DNA of 64,000 bases from Lysinibacillus sphaericus (lineage in GTDB: Bacteria > Bacillota > Bacilli > Bacillales_A > Planococcaceae). Shown here in pieces: positions 17,075 to 26,728 of this stretch. The stretch's first letter is position 1. Every line of letters begins with the position of its first letter. Made by a program: the position numbers and the translations under genes. The DNA lies in NCBI RefSeq assembly GCF_006864135.1, contig NZ_SADV01000016.1:1-64000 (forward strand), given 5' to 3'. The notes beneath the pieces were generated by a model. That model was not told the DNA's origin, ran no database searches, and saw nothing but the letters and a program-made list of their open reading frames with translations.

Positions 17075-19252
17075 TTATACTTTAGATGTAGTAATTGAAT
17101 CTAAAATAGACTTTGCATTTTTGTGAAGCGTTTGATAGTTCTCCTGTAATATATGTGGAGGTACAGGTTTGCTGAATAAGAAGCCCTGTACAGTATCACA
17201 TTTACTGTCTATTAGATATGTTAGCTGCTCTATCTCTTCTATTCCTTCTGCAACTACCTTTAACTGTAGATGCTTTGCCATAGAGAGAATCATGTCCACT
17301 AATGCCTTATCTGTAGAGTTCGAATGTATTTTCTGAACGAAAGATCGATCAATTTTTAAACAATCTATAGGAAAATCCTTTAAATAAGATAATGACGAAT
17401 AGCCTGTCCCAAAATCATCTACTGCGATCGTAACACCAAGCGCCCTCAATTTTTGTAAAATCGTCGTCATATGATCAATATTGATGGTCATACTCTCTGT
17501 TATCTCTAGCTGCAAATATTTCGGCTCTAATTGTGTTTTCTCAAGAACATGATGAATTATTTCAACTAAATTTTGCTGAAAAAGTTGACCTAATGACAGA
17601 TTGACCGCTACTTTAATCGGTGGCAATCCCGCTGCTTCCCATTTCTTTACTTGTTGACAGGCCGTTTCTAGTACCCATTGTCCAATAGGAATAATTAATC
17701 CCGATTCCTCAGCAATTGGGATGAAGACTCCCGGCGAAATCCACCCCTTCTTTGGATGCTGCCATCTGACTAAAGCCTCTACTGACTTAATTTGGCCCGT
17801 ATGTAAATCTAGTTGCGGTTGATATTCTAAAAAAAGCTCTTGCTTCGCTAATGCATCATGTAAATCATTTTCTAATAAAAGTTGTTCCGTCGTCTCTTTA
17901 GATATTGAGGACTCATAAAACCGTAGACGAGTTGGAGATTTCTGCGCTTCATGCATAGCATAGAGTGCAAATCTAATAAGTTCCTCTTCCCTATAAGAAT
18001 CTGTTGGAAATAAAGCAATACCAATATTTAATTGACTATTGAGGGAAAAATGTTGTATTTGGAATGATTCTTCCATGACAAATTGAAGCTGCTGACTAAG
18101 CTGCGTTAATTGATGGGTATTATTCACCTCATCAATATAAACGACAAAATAATCTTCTCTCAGCAAGCAAAGTAAATACTTCTCTGGTAAAACATTTTTC
18201 AATCTTTGCGCGATTAGACTTATCATTTGGTCTGCATATGTACTACCTAAAGACGCTTTAATAGCAGGAATTCTTTCTATACCGATCGCAAGAATTGCCT
18301 TTTGGGATTTAGATATGTCTAAATCTTTCTTTAATGATTCCATTAAAAAACGTTCATTTGGTAAATTCGTAATATCATTATGGTAAGCCATATGATGCAT
18401 CTTTTCGCGAGATTTTTCTAAATGCTCTTGTGTATCAACTAACTGCTGAAAAGGTTTTTCGATAGATGAAAAATAAATAGCTCTAAATAAAAGATAAGAT
18501 GCACCTAGCTCAAAAATATGTCCAATGAAGTTTTTAATATCATAAACATCTTGATAAATTGTATAAAGAAAATCGCTCATGATTAAATAAATTGAACTAC
18601 ATAATAATAAAAATATAATTTTAGGTGCTTTCTTAAAATTTTTAAGTAATAGAACCATAATCACCAGCTGAAGCGCTACAGCTGTATATTGTAAAATATT
18701 TTTTATAACAGTAGGTCCTTCACCTTCCATTATAAGTGGGGGCAAAATTGGCGTTGGACCATAGAGAACGCCAAAACAACAAATGATTATTAGAAATGGC
18801 AAGCTATAAATAAACCAACGATAACTTGATTTTATTTCCTTCTCCTTTATAAAAAAAATAATGAGAAAACCAATTGATAATAGTAATCGACAAAACATGT
18901 AAAACCATGTTGATGCATACGGCGTACTTTCTGTAATGAAAAATGGCATTCCTTTATAGGAAAGTGTATGAGCCATTTCTAATAAGCTAATCGTTAAAAA
19001 TAATGCCCCAACATAGAGGACTCTATTCGATAAAATATAAGGCGTAATTAACCATGTCTGAATTGAAATAGACATTGTCACTACAGTTATAAGCATTTCC
19101 ATCATTAAATGAATCGTAACATAATTGTTCTCTCCAAATATCCCATAAAATTTATCGCTACCCAAACCCATTACGATTAATAAAATCATTGATAATAGGA
19201 TGAATTGATTGCCCTGCTTCACAAATGAAAAATCCTCATTAAATTTCCACAT
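17075..19252 (-). CDS. MASE3-GGDEF-EAL cyclic-di-GMP phosphodiesterase
   Basis: A 725-residue signalling protein. Residues 1-260 form an MASE3-like membrane sensor with about eight hydrophobic segments. Residues ~290-450 are a GGDEF domain whose active loop is degenerate (LLREDYFVVY in place of GGDEF), so it should not make c-di-GMP. Residues ~465-710 are an EAL domain with intact catalytic motifs: EALVRW (Glu492), NLS, EITES, DDFGTGYSSL, KIDRSFV and AEGIE, so it should hydrolyse c-di-GMP. The second of two adjacent ATGs is preferred for spacing from GGGAG. It is a lone gene. Confidence 0.92.
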   Translation of the reverse strand: MWKFNEDFSFVKQGNQFILLSMILLIVMGLGSDKFYGIFGENNYVTIHLMMEMLITVVTMSISIQTWLITPYILSNRVLYVGALFLTISLLEMAHTLSYKGMPFFITESTPYASTWFYMFCRLLLSIGFLIIFFIKEKEIKSSYRWFIYSLPFLIIICCFGVLYGPTPILPPLIMEGEGPTVIKNILQYTAVALQLVIMVLLLKNFKKAPKIIFLLLCSSIYLIMSDFLYTIYQDVYDIKNFIGHIFELGASYLLFRAIYFSSIEKPFQQLVDTQEHLEKSREKMHHMAYHNDITNLPNERFLMESLKKDLDISKSQKAILAIGIERIPAIKASLGSTYADQMISLIAQRLKNVLPEKYLLCLLREDYFVVYIDEVNNTHQLTQLSQQLQFVMEESFQIQHFSLNSQLNIGIALFPTDSYREEELIRFALYAMHEAQKSPTRLRFYESSISKETTEQLLLENDLHDALAKQELFLEYQPQLDLHTGQIKSVEALVRWQHPKKGWISPGVFIPIAEESGLIIPIGQWVLETACQQVKKWEAAGLPPIKVAVNLSLGQLFQQNLVEIIHHVLEKTQLEPKYLQLEITESMTINIDHMTTILQKLRALGVTIAVDDFGTGYSSLSYLKDFPIDCLKIDRSFVQKIHSNSTDKALVDMILSMAKHLQLKVVAEGIEEIEQLTYLIDSKCDTVQGFLFSKPVPPHILQENYQTLHKNAKSILDSITTSKV

Positions 19253-19255
19253 CAT

Positions 19256-19505
19256 AACTCCCTTCTTAAGCTCTAAATAATTTCCTCCATCTACTGCTTT
19301 ATTGATGGTTTTAGGATAATTATACTATAAAACTATTATGAAGTATCGACTTTTTAACCAAAAAAGAACAAAAATTCAGGACAATAAAGTGAAACTTTAA
19401 TCAGTAGGAGGGGTTCTTCATCCTACACTAATTATTAATCTTCACTAATCGGGCTTTTTCGGGATAAAAATATCGCTACAAAAAACAGATGCTGAATAAA
19501 GAAAA
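19256..19505. other. Gap between the EAL and TPR genes
   Basis: About 250 bp. It should contain the promoter of the EAL gene near 19256-19340. A GC-richer stretch (GTAGGAGGGGTTCTTCATCC, about 19405) carries no ORF. Nothing else seen. Confidence 0.4.
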
Positions 19506-19506
19506 A

Positions 19507-19533
19507 AAGATGCCTCAGCTTTTGAGACATCTT
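19507..19533 (-). terminator. Terminator of the TPR protein gene
   Basis: AAGATGCCTCA / TGAGACATCTT hairpin (one mismatch), then TTTTTTTC on the minus strand. Confidence 0.8.
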
Positions 19534-19540
19534 CTATCTA

Positions 19541-20242
19541 CTACGAAAATACATAGCTATCCATATTATCTATTGTATTTTGGATAGCATCTTTTAAGGA
19601 ACGCTGATGTTTGCCACAATCAGCTATTGCTTCTTCTAATGTAATTGCAGCATTTGCCATAAACGGTGCCATCTGCAAATCTTTCGCTAATTGAATAAGA
19701 ACAAGTGCTTTATTCCATTTCCAACGCGCATTTTTCGAATCTAAGTTAATAGCTTGCTCTAAGTAGCCAAGTGCATCGAATGGCATCCACCCAAAGCGAT
19801 GCATCGTTTGACCCGTGATGCCCCAATATAACGCCTTGTTAGGGTTTTCTTTTACTGCTTGTCTAAAACAATGGACACTCTCATTGTAATGATGTGCAAA
19901 CAAAAACAGTTCACCTTGTGTAAAATATGATTGTGCCTTTTCAATTGAGGTACCTGTTGTTACTACATCCTCAAGTTCTTTAATACGCTTTGAAAACTCT
20001 GTTTCATCTTTGATCGCACGAATTTCGACTACGGTATCCGATTCAGGATAACTTTCATCCGCTCGTTCTGCATGTTGAGTTTCAACATCCAATGCAGGCT
20101 TTGGATAGCAAGTAAAATCATACTCTTCTAATAATTTAATATATTTATCAGCTAACGCTTTCTCATTGTTATCTGTAACTCGCTTAGCCGCCTCATAACA
20201 CTTCATTAGCTCACCATTATAAAAATAATCATCCATTGTCAT
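19541..20242 (-). CDS. TPR repeat protein
   Basis: A 233-residue soluble protein. Residues 100-175 carry at least two tetratricopeptide repeats (AQSYFTQGELFLFAHHYNES, then ALYWGITGQTMHRFGWMPFD and LGYLEQAINLDSKNARWKWN), a scaffold for protein contacts. The N-terminal ~95 residues are acidic and lack a recognised domain. The start is the ATG 8 nt after GGAGG; an ATG two codons later is also possible. Partner unknown. Confidence 0.8.
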   Translation of the reverse strand: MTMDDYFYNGELMKCYEAAKRVTDNNEKALADKYIKLLEEYDFTCYPKPALDVETQHAERADESYPESDTVVEIRAIKDETEFSKRIKELEDVVTTGTSIEKAQSYFTQGELFLFAHHYNESVHCFRQAVKENPNKALYWGITGQTMHRFGWMPFDALGYLEQAINLDSKNARWKWNKALVLIQLAKDLQMAPFMANAAITLEEAIADCGKHQRSLKDAIQNTIDNMDSYVFS

Positions 20243-20340
20243 TCAATATTCCTCCAATGTACAACTCTTCAGTATATTTAGTATACACTACAAAAATCCA
20301 TTATGGCATTTTTGCGTCCGGAGGCTTTAACTAGCAATAA

Positions 20341-20378
20341 AAAAAGACTGTTCAAAAATAACTTTTGATACAGTCTCA
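20341..20378 (-). terminator. Terminator of the thioredoxin-like gene
   Basis: GACTGTTCAAAA / TTTTGATACAGTC hairpin with one bulge, then TTTTT on the minus strand. Confidence 0.75.
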
Positions 20379-20385
20379 GCTTTAC

Positions 20386-20865
20386 TTATTTTTTCAATAC
20401 TTCTTTATTTAAAAATGTACGTAAATCTTCATCTGATAAGGCACCTTCAAAGCGTTGAACCTCTTTACCACCTTCAAAACGAATAAAAGTTGGTGTCGCA
20501 TTAATATGATATTTATCCCATAAATCTTGATATTCCCAAACATTTAATTGAGCAATATCAACACCAAGCTTCTTAGCCATAGGCATTAACTTGGGTGTAA
20601 AAGCTTTACAGTGCACACATGTTGGACTGAAGAAATAAGCATTTACATCTTCACCAGCTTTTATTTTTTTTTCAAGCTCGTCGGGCAACATAATATTTTG
20701 GTAATTTTTATCATCTAATTGATCAATAGTTTCTTGTTTTAGTTCTTTGTCGCCGTAAGGATTATTTGCACTTTCTAACTTACTTTTGTTTGATACAAGC
20801 GTTACTACAATAATCGCTACAAATAACAAAACGATGACTGAGCCAATAATTAGTAGTTTTTTCAC
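20386..20865 (-). CDS. Membrane-anchored thioredoxin-fold protein
   Basis: An N-terminal membrane anchor (residues 3-26) is followed by an extracytoplasmic thioredoxin fold of about 100 residues. The active site is CVHC in FFSPTCVHCKAFTP, and the cis-proline loop is NATPTFIRFEGGKEV. It probably catalyses thiol-disulphide exchange outside the membrane. The GTG at 20865 is chosen because AAGGAGG lies just before it; the longer ORF to 20889 would place that ribosome binding site inside the gene. A PCYCGC lipoprotein lies 2.6 kb away. Confidence 0.85.
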   Translation of the reverse strand: MKKLLIIGSVIVLLFVAIIVVTLVSNKSKLESANNPYGDKELKQETIDQLDDKNYQNIMLPDELEKKIKAGEDVNAYFFSPTCVHCKAFTPKLMPMAKKLGVDIAQLNVWEYQDLWDKYHINATPTFIRFEGGKEVQRFEGALSDEDLRTFLNKEVLKK

Positions 20866-21056
20866 GAGAATATGTTCCTCCTTTTTCACACTAAAAACCC
20901 TAGTTTTAGTGTATTCGCAATTGATTATAATGTGTTTTTAAAACCTAGTAAACTAATAAGTCTTTAAAAATAAGTTTTTCCATAATTCAAACATAATTTG
21001 GCCCAAATTTGGGAACATACATATATAATGCTCAATACGAATATGGAGTGGTTAAT

Positions 21057-23369
21057 ATGAAACACACTATCCGAAATATTTTTCAAATTTATAAAAGTGA
21101 TATCCATAATATTTTAACAAATTGGGTAGTTGCTGTCATTATTGGTGGGCTCATTTTTTTACCTTCTCTTTATGCTTGGCTCAATATTTATGCATCTATG
21201 GATCCCTATGCTCATACATCCAACATGAAGATCGCTATTGTCAATGAAGACACAGGAGCGAATGTTAGAGGAGAAGATATTAATGTCGGTAACGAGGTAG
21301 TAGACAATTTAAGTACCAATCAAAACTTTACTTGGGAATTTACCTCTCATGAACAAGCACTTGATAATTTAAAAAACGGTAACTATTTTGCGGTTATAGT
21401 TGTCCCTAGTGATTTTTCTCAAAAACTAACCTCCATACTTTCAAAAGTGCCTACTAAAGCGCATATCGATTATTATGTAAATGAAAAAATAAATCCAATT
21501 GCCCCTAAAATTACAAGTAAAGGTGCTAGTGGCCTGACGCAACAAGTTTCTAGCGAGTTTATCTCAACCGTTAATGGAACACTTTTTTCTATTTTTAATA
21601 CGGTCGGTGTTGAAATGGAAAAGGAAATTCCAGATTTTAAAAAATTCGAAAATTACATTTTTACCATTGAACATCATCTTCCAGATATCGGAACATTTTT
21701 AGCGAAAACTGCTAATGGCGGAAAAGAAGCTGAGACATTACTGAATCATACGATTACGCAAGTTCCTGAGGTTGAAAAATTAGCAAATGATGGTCTAACA
21801 ACTATCAGCTCAGGTTTAAAATTGATTAATGAAGCAGATACACTATTCAATCAGCTGTCCCCTATCGTAAAGAAAGATCTAGAATCTGTGCAAAATATTG
21901 CTCAACGATTTACAGATATTATAGGGAAGCTACAAAATGCTAATATAGATACAGCTGCTCTTGCACAAATAAAGGATACGATTAAAAACCAACTAGCTGC
22001 ATCTCGTGAGAAAGTAAATACTAGCATCCAAACACTTGAAGCACTTCAAAAATTAACACAAGCTGATGCTTCGACTCGAAAACAACTTGAAAACAAGGTG
22101 CAAAACATCCTGACGGCGCTACAGCAAAGCAATTCAGATGATGTTAAGACTTTGCTAACTAACAATAAAATTATTGAACAACTTGAAGCTATACGTGGAG
22201 ATTTACAGGCAAATCCTAGTTTTACTGATTATTCTTTAAGCGCTTTAACAGCATTAAATCAGCTAAATACTTTATTAACGGACGCCTCAACTAAAATACA
22301 GCAATTAAATAATATTGATGTCGAAACGATAAAAAAAGATCTTGCTGATGTTCAAAGTGTTGCTCAAAATGCTTCTAACAATCTTCATCAATTCCTTACG
22401 AATTATAACGATCATCTAGAGCCACAAATTCATACGACCTTGGCTTCTGCGAAAAATACTTTAACAAATGCATCAACCATGCTAACAAAAGTAAAAAGTA
22501 TACTGCCTCAAGCAACAGATCGTTTAACAAATGCTAAAAATATGTTAGCCACAGCTAATAAGACCATTGGTACAGTACAATCAGATTTTCCTGCATTAAG
22601 TACAAAAATTAAAGCTCTTGCAGACAAGCTGAGAAAATTAGAAAGCGAAGCTGATATTTCTGAAATCGTTCAATTATTGAAAAACGACGTTAACGCTGAG
22701 CGAGATTTTTTTGAGGAGCCTATTAAGCTTGAGGAACATAGAATGTTTCCAATTGCTAATTATGGAACAGCTATGACACCGTTTTACACTGTGCTATCCA
22801 TTTGGGTTGGTTGTTTATTATTAATTTCTCTATTATCTGTAGATATTCACGACAATACTCAATATAGTATTCGCCAAATATACTTTGGACGTTTATTAAC
22901 ATTTGCAACTTTTTCATTTATTCAAACGCTCATTATCACAATAGGTGATATTGTTATTTTAGATGGATCAATTAGTGCTCCTTACTTCTTTATTCCATTT
23001 GGGCTATTTATTAGTTTAGTGTTCATTACAGTTGTCTATACGCTAGTATCCGTATTCGGAAATGTTGGAAAAGCGTTAGCCATTGTCATGTTAGTATTGC
23101 AAATTGCAGGTTCCGGTGGCACATATCCTGTAGAATTACTACCAAAATTTTTCCAAATGATAAATCCATTTCTTCCGTTCACTTATGCAATTGGAATGAT
23201 GCGAGAAGCAGTTGGTGGTATTATTTGGTCAAAGGTCTGGATTGATCTTGCCTTTTTATCTTTCTTCTGGCTCATTTTCATTCTATTTGGTTTCTTCATG
23301 AAAAAATTACTGAGTGAGAAAATGGAACTTTTAATGAACAAAACACGCGGATTAGATATTTTTCATTAA
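21057..23369 (+). CDS. YhgE/Pip family membrane protein
   Basis: A 770-residue protein of the YhgE/Pip family, related to phage-infection protein and to ESX/type VII-associated EsaA-like proteins. Residues 1-45 contain the first membrane segment; the conserved NWVVAVIIGGLIFLPSLYAW and the AIVNEDTGA motif follow. Residues ~190-560 form a long extracytoplasmic helical, coiled-coil region. The last ~210 residues are an ABC-2-like membrane domain of five to six segments. The ATG at 21057 has GGAG upstream; an earlier TTG at 21009 has none. Function is not settled; export or transport is suspected. Confidence 0.9.
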   Translation: MKHTIRNIFQIYKSDIHNILTNWVVAVIIGGLIFLPSLYAWLNIYASMDPYAHTSNMKIAIVNEDTGANVRGEDINVGNEVVDNLSTNQNFTWEFTSHEQALDNLKNGNYFAVIVVPSDFSQKLTSILSKVPTKAHIDYYVNEKINPIAPKITSKGASGLTQQVSSEFISTVNGTLFSIFNTVGVEMEKEIPDFKKFENYIFTIEHHLPDIGTFLAKTANGGKEAETLLNHTITQVPEVEKLANDGLTTISSGLKLINEADTLFNQLSPIVKKDLESVQNIAQRFTDIIGKLQNANIDTAALAQIKDTIKNQLAASREKVNTSIQTLEALQKLTQADASTRKQLENKVQNILTALQQSNSDDVKTLLTNNKIIEQLEAIRGDLQANPSFTDYSLSALTALNQLNTLLTDASTKIQQLNNIDVETIKKDLADVQSVAQNASNNLHQFLTNYNDHLEPQIHTTLASAKNTLTNASTMLTKVKSILPQATDRLTNAKNMLATANKTIGTVQSDFPALSTKIKALADKLRKLESEADISEIVQLLKNDVNAERDFFEEPIKLEEHRMFPIANYGTAMTPFYTVLSIWVGCLLLISLLSVDIHDNTQYSIRQIYFGRLLTFATFSFIQTLIITIGDIVILDGSISAPYFFIPFGLFISLVFITVVYTLVSVFGNVGKALAIVMLVLQIAGSGGTYPVELLPKFFQMINPFLPFTYAIGMMREAVGGIIWSKVWIDLAFLSFFWLIFILFGFFMKKLLSEKMELLMNKTRGLDIFH

Positions 23370-23451
23370 TTTTCACTAGTGCTTTTCTTGTAAATCCTAA
23401 AACGAACGATGTTATAATGGAAGTATTTTAAACATGTAGGAGGCGCTTTTG

Positions 23452-23955
23452 TTGAAAAAACTACTATCTATTTTTACTTTGTCGTTATTAGTGTTAAGTG
23501 CTTGTGGTGAAGATAAACAGGTTGTTGAAAAAAATGCAGCGCAAAAAGAAGTTTCACATGAAGAACATAGACATGCTTCCGGAGATATTCAGGAGGAAAC
23601 TGCATCTTCTGATATATTACCATCGTTTTTAGATAATAAATCAGAAGATATTCGCTTAGTGTATCAAATTGCTGGTCAGTCTACTGACATTTTAGAATGG
23701 ATGCCATGCTATTGTGGATGTGGTGAATCAGCTGGACATAAAAGCAATTTAAACTGCTTTATTGAGGAAAAACGTGAGGATGGCACAATTGTTTGGGATG
23801 ATCACGGTACTCGTTGTCTCGTTTGCCTAGAAATTGCTGTACAGTCTGCAAAAATGCATAAAGATGGTATGAGCCTAAAAGAAATTCGTCAAACAATTGA
23901 TAACACATATAAAGAAGGCTACGCAAAACCAACACCGACTGATATGCCTGCTTAA
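23452..23955 (+). CDS. PCYCGC motif-containing lipoprotein
   Basis: Lipoprotein with signal and lipobox VLSAC (Cys18). The defining motif is MPCYCGCGE, followed by LNCF and a GTRCLVCLE segment, giving a cysteine set likely to bind a metal or form disulphides. A His-rich stretch (SHEEHRHASGD) follows the lipobox. Family function is unknown; in Bacillales it is commonly annotated as the PCYCGC domain. The TTG at 23452 is 8 nt from GGAGG; the TTG one codon earlier is also possible. Single gene with a terminator. Confidence 0.88.
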   Translation: MKKLLSIFTLSLLVLSACGEDKQVVEKNAAQKEVSHEEHRHASGDIQEETASSDILPSFLDNKSEDIRLVYQIAGQSTDILEWMPCYCGCGESAGHKSNLNCFIEEKREDGTIVWDDHGTRCLVCLEIAVQSAKMHKDGMSLKEIRQTIDNTYKEGYAKPTPTDMPA

Positions 23956-23960
23956 TAACA

Positions 23961-23989
23961 AAAAAACTCATCGTTATGATGAGTTTTTT
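23961..23989. terminator. Bidirectional terminator
   Basis: AAAAAACTCATC / GATGAGTTTTTT hairpin with a 5-nt loop, shared by the PCYCGC gene and the convergent hydrolase gene. Confidence 0.85.
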
Positions 23990-23991
23990 TG

Positions 23992-24531
23992 TTATTTAAC
24001 GAGTTGTAGCACCGTTTTAAAATGTGGATGATCTGCACGTTGTAATAACTCGTATAAAATCATTTCCATGCTTGTTGGTAAAATTCCAAGTGCCTTCATC
24101 TTCTCAAGCCCTATCTCTTTATTGGCCTTTGTACGAGAGGACACTGCATCTGCAACAACTTCAACCTCAAACCCTTGTTCTTTTAGCTGTATGGCCGTTT
24201 GATAGACACAAATATGTGTTTCGATCCCTGTCACAATAAATTGAGAACGACCACTTGCCTTCATTGCATCGACAAACTCTTGTTCCTGGCATGCACTAAA
24301 AGCCATTTTAGCTATAGGTTGTTGACCTTGAATATGCTGAGCAATATTTAACGCTGTCCCACCTAAACGGCTAGGATTTTGCTCGAGCCATAAAATGGGT
24401 ACCTCTAATACTTGCATAGCTTGTACCAGCTTGGCCACATTTTCTATCACCGCTTCACTTTCATCAACAATTGTCGCTAACTTTCCTTGTACATCGACGA
24501 CAACTAAACACGCTTCTTCTATTGTAAACAT
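23992..24531 (-). CDS. Isochorismatase-like cysteine hydrolase
   Basis: A 179-residue cytoplasmic hydrolase of the isochorismatase/YcaC-like superfamily. The catalytic triad fits Asp13 (VVVDVQGKL), Lys75 (IAKMAFSAC) and Cys108 (GIETHICVYQTA). The cis-peptide GIETH motif is intact. Substrates in the family range from isochorismate to nicotinamide and ureido compounds; none can be assigned. The ATG is preceded by AAGGGG-type bases. Confidence 0.85.
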   Translation of the reverse strand: MFTIEEACLVVVDVQGKLATIVDESEAVIENVAKLVQAMQVLEVPILWLEQNPSRLGGTALNIAQHIQGQQPIAKMAFSACQEQEFVDAMKASGRSQFIVTGIETHICVYQTAIQLKEQGFEVEVVADAVSSRTKANKEIGLEKMKALGILPTSMEMILYELLQRADHPHFKTVLQLVK

Positions 24532-25181
24532 TTAAAACACCCCTTATAGCAGTATTCACTATTCATTATACCGAAAGTTACTTAGTTTATGTTCAAGGTT
24601 AGAGATATTTCGTCCATTTAACTTAATTAATGCTTAAAAAGCAATCAACGTTGGCTACTTTTTTGAGTTCCTTTCTACCTGTAAATGTATCCATCTTTAC
24701 CCTATAAGAACTTAAACTATACTACGGAAAGCGTCCTTCTGGGGTGGAATGTGCAAGCGAGTACTGATTTGACAGAAGAAATTTCATTTAAACAAACACG
24801 AACATTTTATTATCACTCCGTTTTAGCAATATGTAAATCACGAAATATTAACTCATATATGTACGACTCCGTTTCAGTTTGTTCGTATTTAAAGCTAAAA
24901 CGCTATTATGAATTTTAACTCAATTGTGTACATTTTATTGCGAGCCTGTCATTATTCTGCTCGAATAGCGAGAATTTTATTTTTTCTCTTGAAAATTGAG
25001 TTATAATCCAGTAAAGTGCTTTTAACGGTCAGTAATCCGCATATTCTATTATCTTTAAATTAAAAAAGTTAGCTAGATGACTATGAACTGATTGTAAAAG
25101 CCCGATAGATTCATTAACCAATTAGTAAGGACTAAACTGATTAAGGTTTGACCTTATAAAACAAACAAGGAGTGTACCACT
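24532..25181. other. Long leader/gap upstream of serC
   Basis: About 650 bp without a convincing gene. A 77-codon plus-strand ORF (24685-24918) lacks a ribosome binding site and is left out. A TATAAT (about 25002-25007) suggests a serC promoter and a leader near 170 nt. I looked for a T-box signature (AGGGTGGNACCGCG) and did not find one. CTCAATT (24920) and AATTGAG (24994) could pair. Confidence 0.4.
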
Positions 25182-26273
25182 TTGACACAACGAGCATACA
25201 ATTTTAACGCAGGCCCTTCTGCCCTACCACTAGAAGTATTAGAAAAAGCCCAACAACAATTAGTAAACTTCCGTGACTCAGGCATGTCAATTATGGAAAT
25301 GAGCCACCGCAGTGCCATTTTCGACGAAGTACATAATGAAGCAATTGCTTTATTGAAAAAGCTTTATGCTATCCCAGAGAACTATGAAGTCCTTTTCCTA
25401 CAAGGTGGAGCTAGTCTTCAATTTACTATGATACCGATGAACTTCCTACAAGCAGATCAAAAAGCAAGCTACGTATTATCAGGATCATGGTCTGAAAAAG
25501 CTTTCAAAGAGGCTAAATTATTTGGTACACCTGTTGAAGCTGCTAGTACAAAAGAAAATAAATACCGCAATATCCCAACTTTAGCAAACCTCCAATTCAA
25601 TGAAGAGGATGCCTATTTGCATATCACTTCAAACAATACGATTTACGGTACACAATGGAAGGAATTCCCTGAGACAGGTAATGTACCATTAATTGCGGAT
25701 ATGTCTAGTGATATTCTTTCTAAACCAGTAGATGTAAGTAAATTTGGTCTTATTTATGCAGGGGCACAAAAAAATCTTGGTCCATCTGGTGTAACAGTCG
25801 TTATTATTCGCAAAGATTTGCTAGAGAAAGCGAATAAAAATATTCCTACAATGCTTAAATATTCAACGCATGCTGACAGCAACTCTTTATACAATACACC
25901 ACCAACTTTTGGTATCTATATGTTAGGTGAAGTATTAAAATGGGTAGAATCAAAAGGCGGTGTTGCTGAAATTGCCAAGCATAATGAATTAAAAGCAAAA
26001 GTAATTTATGATGCTATTGACAATAGCAATGGATTCTATACAGGTCATGCAACACCTGAAAGCCGTTCTTTAATGAACATCACTTTCCGTGTTGCTGATG
26101 AAGAGCTTGAAAAACAATTCCTTGCTGAAGCAAAAGCAGCAGGATTTGTTGGACTTAATGGACACCGTTCTGTAGGCGGCTGCCGTGCTTCTACTTACAA
26201 TGCTGTACCATTAGAGGCTTGTGAAGCATTACGTGACTTTATGGTAGAATTCCAACAAAAACATCAAAAATAA
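25182..26273 (+). CDS. serC: Phosphoserine aminotransferase
   Basis: PLP enzyme of serine synthesis (3-phosphohydroxypyruvate to phosphoserine) and of one route to pyridoxal phosphate. 363 residues, the normal length. The PLP lysine is Lys197 in YAGAQKNLGPSG. Substrate-binding motifs NFNAGPSALP at the start, LQGGASLQF and GLNGHRSVGGCRAS are intact. The TTG start follows AAGGAGTG. It stands alone; serA and serB are not adjacent. A long leader precedes it and a terminator follows at 26.4 kb. Confidence 0.97.
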   Translation: MTQRAYNFNAGPSALPLEVLEKAQQQLVNFRDSGMSIMEMSHRSAIFDEVHNEAIALLKKLYAIPENYEVLFLQGGASLQFTMIPMNFLQADQKASYVLSGSWSEKAFKEAKLFGTPVEAASTKENKYRNIPTLANLQFNEEDAYLHITSNNTIYGTQWKEFPETGNVPLIADMSSDILSKPVDVSKFGLIYAGAQKNLGPSGVTVVIIRKDLLEKANKNIPTMLKYSTHADSNSLYNTPPTFGIYMLGEVLKWVESKGGVAEIAKHNELKAKVIYDAIDNSNGFYTGHATPESRSLMNITFRVADEELEKQFLAEAKAAGFVGLNGHRSVGGCRASTYNAVPLEACEALRDFMVEFQQKHQK

Positions 26274-26278
26274 TCAAT

Positions 26279-26395
26279 TTCTCCTAGGACGTGGCGTTCG
26301 TTCCTCTATTTCAGTAAGTGTTTGGATACCTACTGAAAAGGGACCACACATTCGCCAGTCATCTTCACCTTCAGAGATTGGACCCTTTCACTGAA
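26279..26395. repeat. Intergenic repeat copy
   Basis: Contains CTAGGACGTGGCGTTCGTTC, CCTCTATTTCAGTAAGTGTT and CACTGAATAAAGATAAA. The same modules occur between kdpA and kdpB (ACAGGACGTGGCGTTCTTAG, CCTCTATTTCAGTAGTTATT, AACTGAATGAAGATAAA). Confidence 0.65.
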
Positions 26396-26403
26396 TAAAG
26401 ATA

Positions 26404-26447
26404 AAAAATCGACGAATGTTTTACTTAACGTAATCATTCGTCTTTTT
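26404..26447 (+). terminator. Terminator downstream of serC
   Basis: GACGAATG / CATTCGTC hairpin followed by TTTTT. It lies 130 bp after the stop, beyond the repeat copy. Confidence 0.75.
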
Positions 26448-26664
26448 ATTATTTATGGAAAGAAGACAAATACCCGTGAAGCAGCAAATACCTTCTATTC
26501 AATATTTAAGGGAATACATCTTTTTAAATGCCTAGCGGACATATTACCAATCTCCTTTCACTCAAAAATCATAGATTATTAAAGTGATGCGCAATACTAG
26601 TCGGGGAAGACCTTTGTACAAAAAAATTGAAACTACATGTATAAAAGCATATATACAATAAAAT
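26448..26664. other. Gap between serC and zur terminators
   Basis: About 215 bp, AT-rich, with no ORF that has a ribosome binding site. Nothing recognised. Confidence 0.4.
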
Positions 26665-26700
26665 GGGTAGTTCCAAATGAAACCTCACTTGGAACTACCC
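26665..26700 (-). terminator. Terminator of the znuC-znuB-zur operon
   Basis: GGGTAGTTCCAA / TTGGAACTACCC, 12-bp perfect stem, followed on the minus strand by ATTTTATT. Confidence 0.8.
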
Positions 26701-26728
26701 CTCTCTTCAAATATTGTCATGTCAGAAT

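Noticed and set aside
24685..24918. A 77-codon plus-strand ORF upstream of serC
   Set aside because: No ribosome binding site, unusual composition and no recognisable domain; more likely leader or spacer.
24920..25181. Possible T-box or riboswitch before serC
   Set aside because: Neither the T-box AGGGTGGNACCGCG signature nor a terminator close to the start was found.
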